Source of the DNA: Siderastrea radians
Lineage: Eukaryota; Cnidaria; Anthozoa; Scleractinia; Rhizangiidae
Length of the DNA stretch: 64,000 nucleotides
Reading direction: 5' to 3'
Assembly (NCBI GenBank): GCA_964017195.1
Contig: OZ024898.1
Span: 17,042,475 to 17,106,474, forward strand
Shown piece by piece: positions 60,101 through 64,000 of this stretch. Made by a program: the position numbers and the translations under genes. The notes below the pieces were generated by a model that searched no databases, was not told where the DNA came from, and saw only the letters and a list, made by a program, of their open reading frames with translations. The first letter of the stretch is position 1. The number at the start of each line of letters is the position of its first letter.

Positions 60101-61260
60101 ACCTTTGGAAAATCGAGCTATCCGGTGACCCATAATGAAGAAAGTTCGCTCTGCGTCGTACCAGGCTGAAATTTGCAGAATGTACTAAGGACACCAAAAG
60201 GTTGTGCCCACCATTTTCTGCAAAGTTGACTTCTCCTGACGGAAAAAACTTGTCTTGCGTCGTACATGGCTGAAACTTGCAGAATGTAATAAAGACATAA
60301 ATGTCATCGTAAAACAGGAGGTATAAGTTGTCCTCGGCACCTTTTGAGGAGTTACGTTCTTACGTCGCTCATGACGGAGAAAATTCGTCTTGGGTCGTAC
60401 AGGGCGTAAACTTCCAGAATGTCTTGCCGATTCGGAAACCCTAGTGGAACCGGCGGTTTCAGCTGTAACTGGCAACTTTAGAAAAGTCGAATTACACGGT
60501 GACTCATAAAACTCGTTTTGTGTCGAACCAGGCTGAATTTTGAAGAACGTAGTAAGAACATTAAAGTCGTCGTAAAACAGAAGGTATGACTTGTCTTCGG
60601 CACGTTTTGAAAAATTAAGTTTTCTCATCACTCATAACAGGGAATACTGGTTGTCCATGCTACAAGACTTAAACATGAAGAAAGTACAGGAAATATCAAA
60701 ATCGTCGCAAAACAGCAGGTATGAGTTGTCTCCAGCACTATCTGAAAAAATGAGTTCTCACGTCACTCAAAACGGAACGCAGAATTGCTAGTGGGTTTAG
60801 CACATCGTAAGACAGGAGGTATCAGTTATCTCCAGGCCTTTCTTAAAAGCTGAGTTCTTATGTCACTCGTAGCGGGCAAAAGTTGTCTTTCATCGTAGAA
60901 GTCTCGAACTTCCAGAATGTAATAAGGGCATTAAATTCATCATGAAATAGGAGGTATGACTTGTCTTTGGGAAAACCTGAAAAATCAAATTCTCCAGTCA
61001 CTCATAACGGAGAAAACTGGTCGTGCGTCCTACAAGAGTTAAACTTGGAGAAAGTACAGGAGACATCAAAATTATGGTAAAACAAGAGGTATGAGTTGTC
61101 TCCGGCGCATCCTAAAAAGTTGAGTTCTCACGTAACTCATAACGGAGAATAATTGTTTGGCGTCGTACAAGACTTAACCTTCCAGAAACTTCCAAAAAGA
61201 CATAAACGTCATCGTAAAACAGGAAGTACGAGTTGTCTCCGGCACTTTGTGAAGAGTTAA
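57175..61260. repeat. Long satellite duplication, copy 2
   Basis: Partner of about 8150-12430. It lacks about one monomer near 57.77 kb and one near 60.32 kb relative to copy 1, and has about 120 bp near 59.99-60.11 kb that copy 1 lacks. The copy stops exactly at TTAA where the 61-kb TTAA element is inserted; copy 1 continues through that TTAA uninterrupted. Confidence 0.88.
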
Positions 61261-62820
61261 GAGGCATTCCGTGTAAAAACCGACCGGTCGATTTTCGATG
61301 GAAAATAGATTTCTTTCATTTTCTGTGCAGAAGTACAACATGATAAGTAAAGTACAAAAATCGCATTTGTTTGGCTTCATTTGATTTTCTACCTGTTTTA
61401 GGCCGATAGTTCCGATGCGACCTCTGAACAAGGAAATCCTTCGACCGGAACCCCGATTTTAACACTAAACTCGAGATAGCATAAAACAACACAGAGTTGC
61501 TAAAAGCAGTTTATATTTACTCCATACCTTAAATAGGCCATGTTTATTATTTTCACTGCCAAAATAACTTGTTCTGTCTTATAGGAATTTTGTAAGAATT
61601 TTTTTAGTACACCAACCTACAGACATCACGAACGCCATTGATAAGGTGCCTCCATTAAAATCAAGATTTCTTAAAAGTGGGACCTGACCTACAGCTCATT
61701 CTCTGATCAGACAATAGATCAAGGTCTGGTCTAAAATTAACTGTGATAAAATTTGTCGGCACTCATCATATGGTTATGGAAAAACCTAAACAAAATTAAC
61801 AAAAACTGCAACATTCACAACTTGACTTAATATGACTCGATCAATTCAAAGACATTTTGATTTGCCTACATTACAACTGAACGCATTTTAAACCCAAGGC
61901 GTATTCAAAAATAGACCATAGAATAGTTTTCAAGCATAACTGCATCAATTTTACCTGAATTACCTCGGAATTCTTCCGAGCTTTTCGAAGTTCACATCGA
62001 TGAGCGTTAACGGCCAGTTTGTTGTCACGCAATACTCTACATGAGGTACAGCAGCATACGGATTGCCGCTTAAACAGGCCAAAAGTTCATTGACATGGAG
62101 TCATGGAAGACATAAATACAATAACCTTGTCTTCACCAGCTTTTTTTTTTCCAGATTACCGCGTTCAGTAAGTGAGGCCCAAGATGACTGCTGTGAACGG
62201 AAGCCAAAGTACTCCTCGAGTGTTGATGGTTGTTTCGACAAGCAAAACACCAAACGCTATTCTTCTTTCAGTGGTTGTTACAAAGGTCTGCAAAAAAGAA
62301 CACCATTCTAACAATACAAACAGTTAAGTACTTTGAACAAATTGGCCACTTTACCTTCGTGCTGTCGGTGAAAATCCCTTACGTGCAACGACTGTTTCAA
62401 GTGAGAAAAGCAAGTATGTTCATGTTATGTGTAGACCGCTGACCGTAAGTACTGAGATAAAATTGGCAGCCGCATTTTGGGCGGGATTTGGACGCAGTAA
62501 AATCATACTTTTGGCCTATTGTCCAAAGTTAAACATGTTAACAAGGTTATTCCATTTCTTATTACTGCAAAACCAGCCCGGCCTGTCGAATTTCTTCGGG
62601 GATAAAGACGTAAAACGTTTATAATAATCACGCAGGGAAACAAAAGTTTTTTAAATATGATGTATACTCTTCTCTACTGTGAACCACTAAACCTCAGCGG
62701 TGTTTCTCGCAAAGCGGCGTGCTCCAACTAACCTTACACGTAGACGTCTGCTCCCCAAACTGTAATGAGCCTACTGTATAAATTCCTACCTACTTCATCC
62801 TATCTGAGGAAAACTCTTGT
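61261..62820 (-). mobile_element. Second TTAA element, rearranged, right end not found
   Basis: Starts GAGGCATTCCGTG right after TTAA at 61257-61260. It follows the right arm of the 10.1-kb element inward (44954 to 43903, then 38654 to 38191) without the 5.2-kb array, then jumps to sequence matching 36590-36541 inverted. Similarity ends near 62820 at CTCTTGTTTC. The opposite arm is not seen in the window, so the element is truncated or its end lies beyond 64000. Relative to the 10.1-kb element it is in inverted orientation. Confidence 0.8.
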
Positions 62821-63689
62821 TTCGCCCCATGTAAAGGAATCTGAGCGAGTCGCGAATTCCGGAATTCACGATGTGGATTCCGGATTCCGAGGGTTGGATT
62901 CCGGATTCCAAACTTTTTAAGATTCTGGATTCCAAAGTTCTTAACTCTGGCTTTCATTTGTTCTTCAGAGGCCAATATTTTGCAATTTGAGTATGAAGTC
63001 GTCAATCTAAACAGGAAGTTCATTTGCTCTCCAAAAGATCAAACTTTATTTAATTTTCGAAAACATGTGTTAATGCTGATGCAGCTCTATAATCGATTAT
63101 CAGTTTTCTAATTTAATTATACGACTTTTTGACGACCACTATTTGTTTGTTTTTAAATACCGGTCATGATAGTAGCCACCTCCAGGAATTTTTTTTAAAT
63201 TTTAGCTCCTTCACTAGAAGTTTAAAAATGTTAAAATCACAGTTTACATACTTTGAAACTTTTTTTTACATACAAATATAAAAATACTTGCGATTTCAAA
63301 TGTTTAGACACAGGGAGTTTTTGAGTAATTTTCTAATAATTGGCGGCCTGCTATGTGGCAGAGGAAGTAATAAGAAAAAATGAGTCGTAAGAATCCCTTT
63401 AATCTAGGGGGGCTGGGGGCAAGCTCCCCCCCCAAAAAAATTTTGAAATGTAGATGCTCGGAAATGCAATTTCTAACATTCTGGATATCAAAAAGAGTTG
63501 TGTTCATGAAAATTTTTGTTGCAATGTGGCGACCATTTTCTGTTGGAAGAATAGGAGTTCTTTTACGTCTCACACTGAGAGTCAGATCAGTGAAGACAGT
63601 AAAGTGAGACAGAGCATACGCTTTTCGTCCTTATCCGAAAAGACTAGAATGTCTAACCCCGTTTGCAGATGGGACTCAAAGGCAGCACA

Positions 63690-63726
<37 letters not shown>

Positions 63727-64000
63727 AGTCGGTAATCGAGAGGAGCAGGTCCAGTTATGGTGGGATCATCTCCACCAAAATGCACTGAACCGGGCAAGGG
63801 GGGCTGAAAAAGCAAAAGCAACTCGCTTAAGAAAAAAGCAGCAACAACAAAAATAACTGTTGTTTAAATCACAACCATCGATGTAAACTTGTTATAACAT
63901 AAATCGTGAGAATAGTTAATGAAGGCAAACGTTTACTGTTATGAGGATTTCCTGTATGAAAAACCTTTTTCCCCCCCAGTCCTTAAGCCTTCAATAGTTG
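62821..64000. other. Non-satellite sequence, mostly unannotated
   Basis: Contains a degenerate GGATTCCG run at about 62865-62945 and a G-run/C-run inverted repeat (GGGGGCAAGCTCCCCC) near 63416-63431. Overlapping frames of 75-89 codons on both strands have no domain. No satellite monomer is seen, so the array has ended or is interrupted here. Whether this is still inside the TTAA element cannot be decided. Confidence 0.4.
62865..62945. repeat. Degenerate GGATTCC simple repeat
   Basis: About seven loose copies of GGATTCC or ATTCCGG in 80 bp. The long minus-strand frame here (FGIRNPTLGIRNP) is produced by this repeat. Confidence 0.7.

Larger units (their letters stand above)
44955..61260. repeat. 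135-bp satellite, array segment 5
   Basis: About 120 monomers in the same orientation and class order as segment 1. Only two short insertions interrupt it (47033-47171 and 48397-48498). It contains the second copy of the 4-kb duplication (about 57175-61260) and a smaller duplication pair (47766/54364). It ends at TTAA (61257-61260), where another TTAA element is inserted. I see no gene in this stretch. Confidence 0.93.

Noticed and set aside
60185..60631. 148-codon minus-strand open frame in satellite
   Set aside because: Same reason; the frame exists because a stop-bearing monomer junction is altered here. The partner at 11398-11778 is shorter and broken differently.
1..61260. CENP-B-box-like motif in the satellite
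   Set aside because: I looked for a TTCGTTGGAAACGGGA-like motif in the monomers and found only weak partial matches such as TTCGTTTTG.
62790..63023. 77-codon minus-strand frame
   Set aside because: Composed of a GGATTCC simple repeat (repeating GIRNP), not a gene.

Overview
This is an animal nuclear-genome window that is almost entirely repetitive. I see no intact protein-coding gene in it. There is no operon structure. Coding remnants carry splice-like signals, and the inserts are tRNA-derived SINEs, TIR elements, a solo LTR and long inverted-repeat elements. The character of the RecQ-like helicase remnant and of the tRNA-derived and foldback repeats suggests a cnidarian, probably an anthozoan such as a stony coral. 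That assignment is an inference from family resemblance, not a search result.

The backbone is a diverged tandem satellite with a monomer of about 135 bp. It occupies 1-17342, 21622-22302, 30575-31115, 31880-34866 and 44955-61260. Monomers fall into recognisable classes that follow one another in a fixed order, forming higher-order repeats (best seen at 13.4-16.0 kb, six monomers or about 0.8 kb). A block of about 4.1-4.3 kb is duplicated 49 kb apart (about 8.15-12.43 kb and about 57.18-61.26 kb), and the copies differ by loss or gain of whole monomers.

The satellite is broken by insertions whose target-site duplications can be read directly because the empty site is known from neighbouring monomers. 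They are: a 143-bp TIR element (6111-6253); a decayed gene block with a broken RecQ-like helicase on + and a broken unknown gene on - (17343-21621); an 8.27-kb TA-flanked element with many GTGTAA/TTACAC subterminal motifs (22303-30574); a 764-bp solo LTR (31116-31879); a 355-bp SINE-like element with an inverted tRNA arm (32403-32757); a 10.1-kb TTAA-flanked element with arms longer than 1 kb (34867-44954); two short retroposon-like pieces (about 47.03 and 48.40 kb); and a second TTAA element starting at 61261, whose end I cannot place.

Nesting is deep. The TA element holds a 4.37-kb long-inverted-repeat element (24451-28820, 5-bp TSD), which itself holds a 946-bp TIR element (25174-26119, 9-bp TSD). 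The 10.1-kb TTAA element holds a 5.24-kb insert made of three head-to-tail 1.74-kb units, each with a tRNA-Arg(TCT)-like sequence on the minus strand. The 61-kb copy of the TTAA element lacks this insert, and the 8-12 kb duplicate lacks the 61-kb TTAA element, so the order of events can be partly reconstructed.

No genes work together here. The most plausible setting is pericentromeric or other heterochromatic sequence. Open reading frames in the satellite arise because the 135-bp period equals 45 codons, and I do not annotate them as genes.
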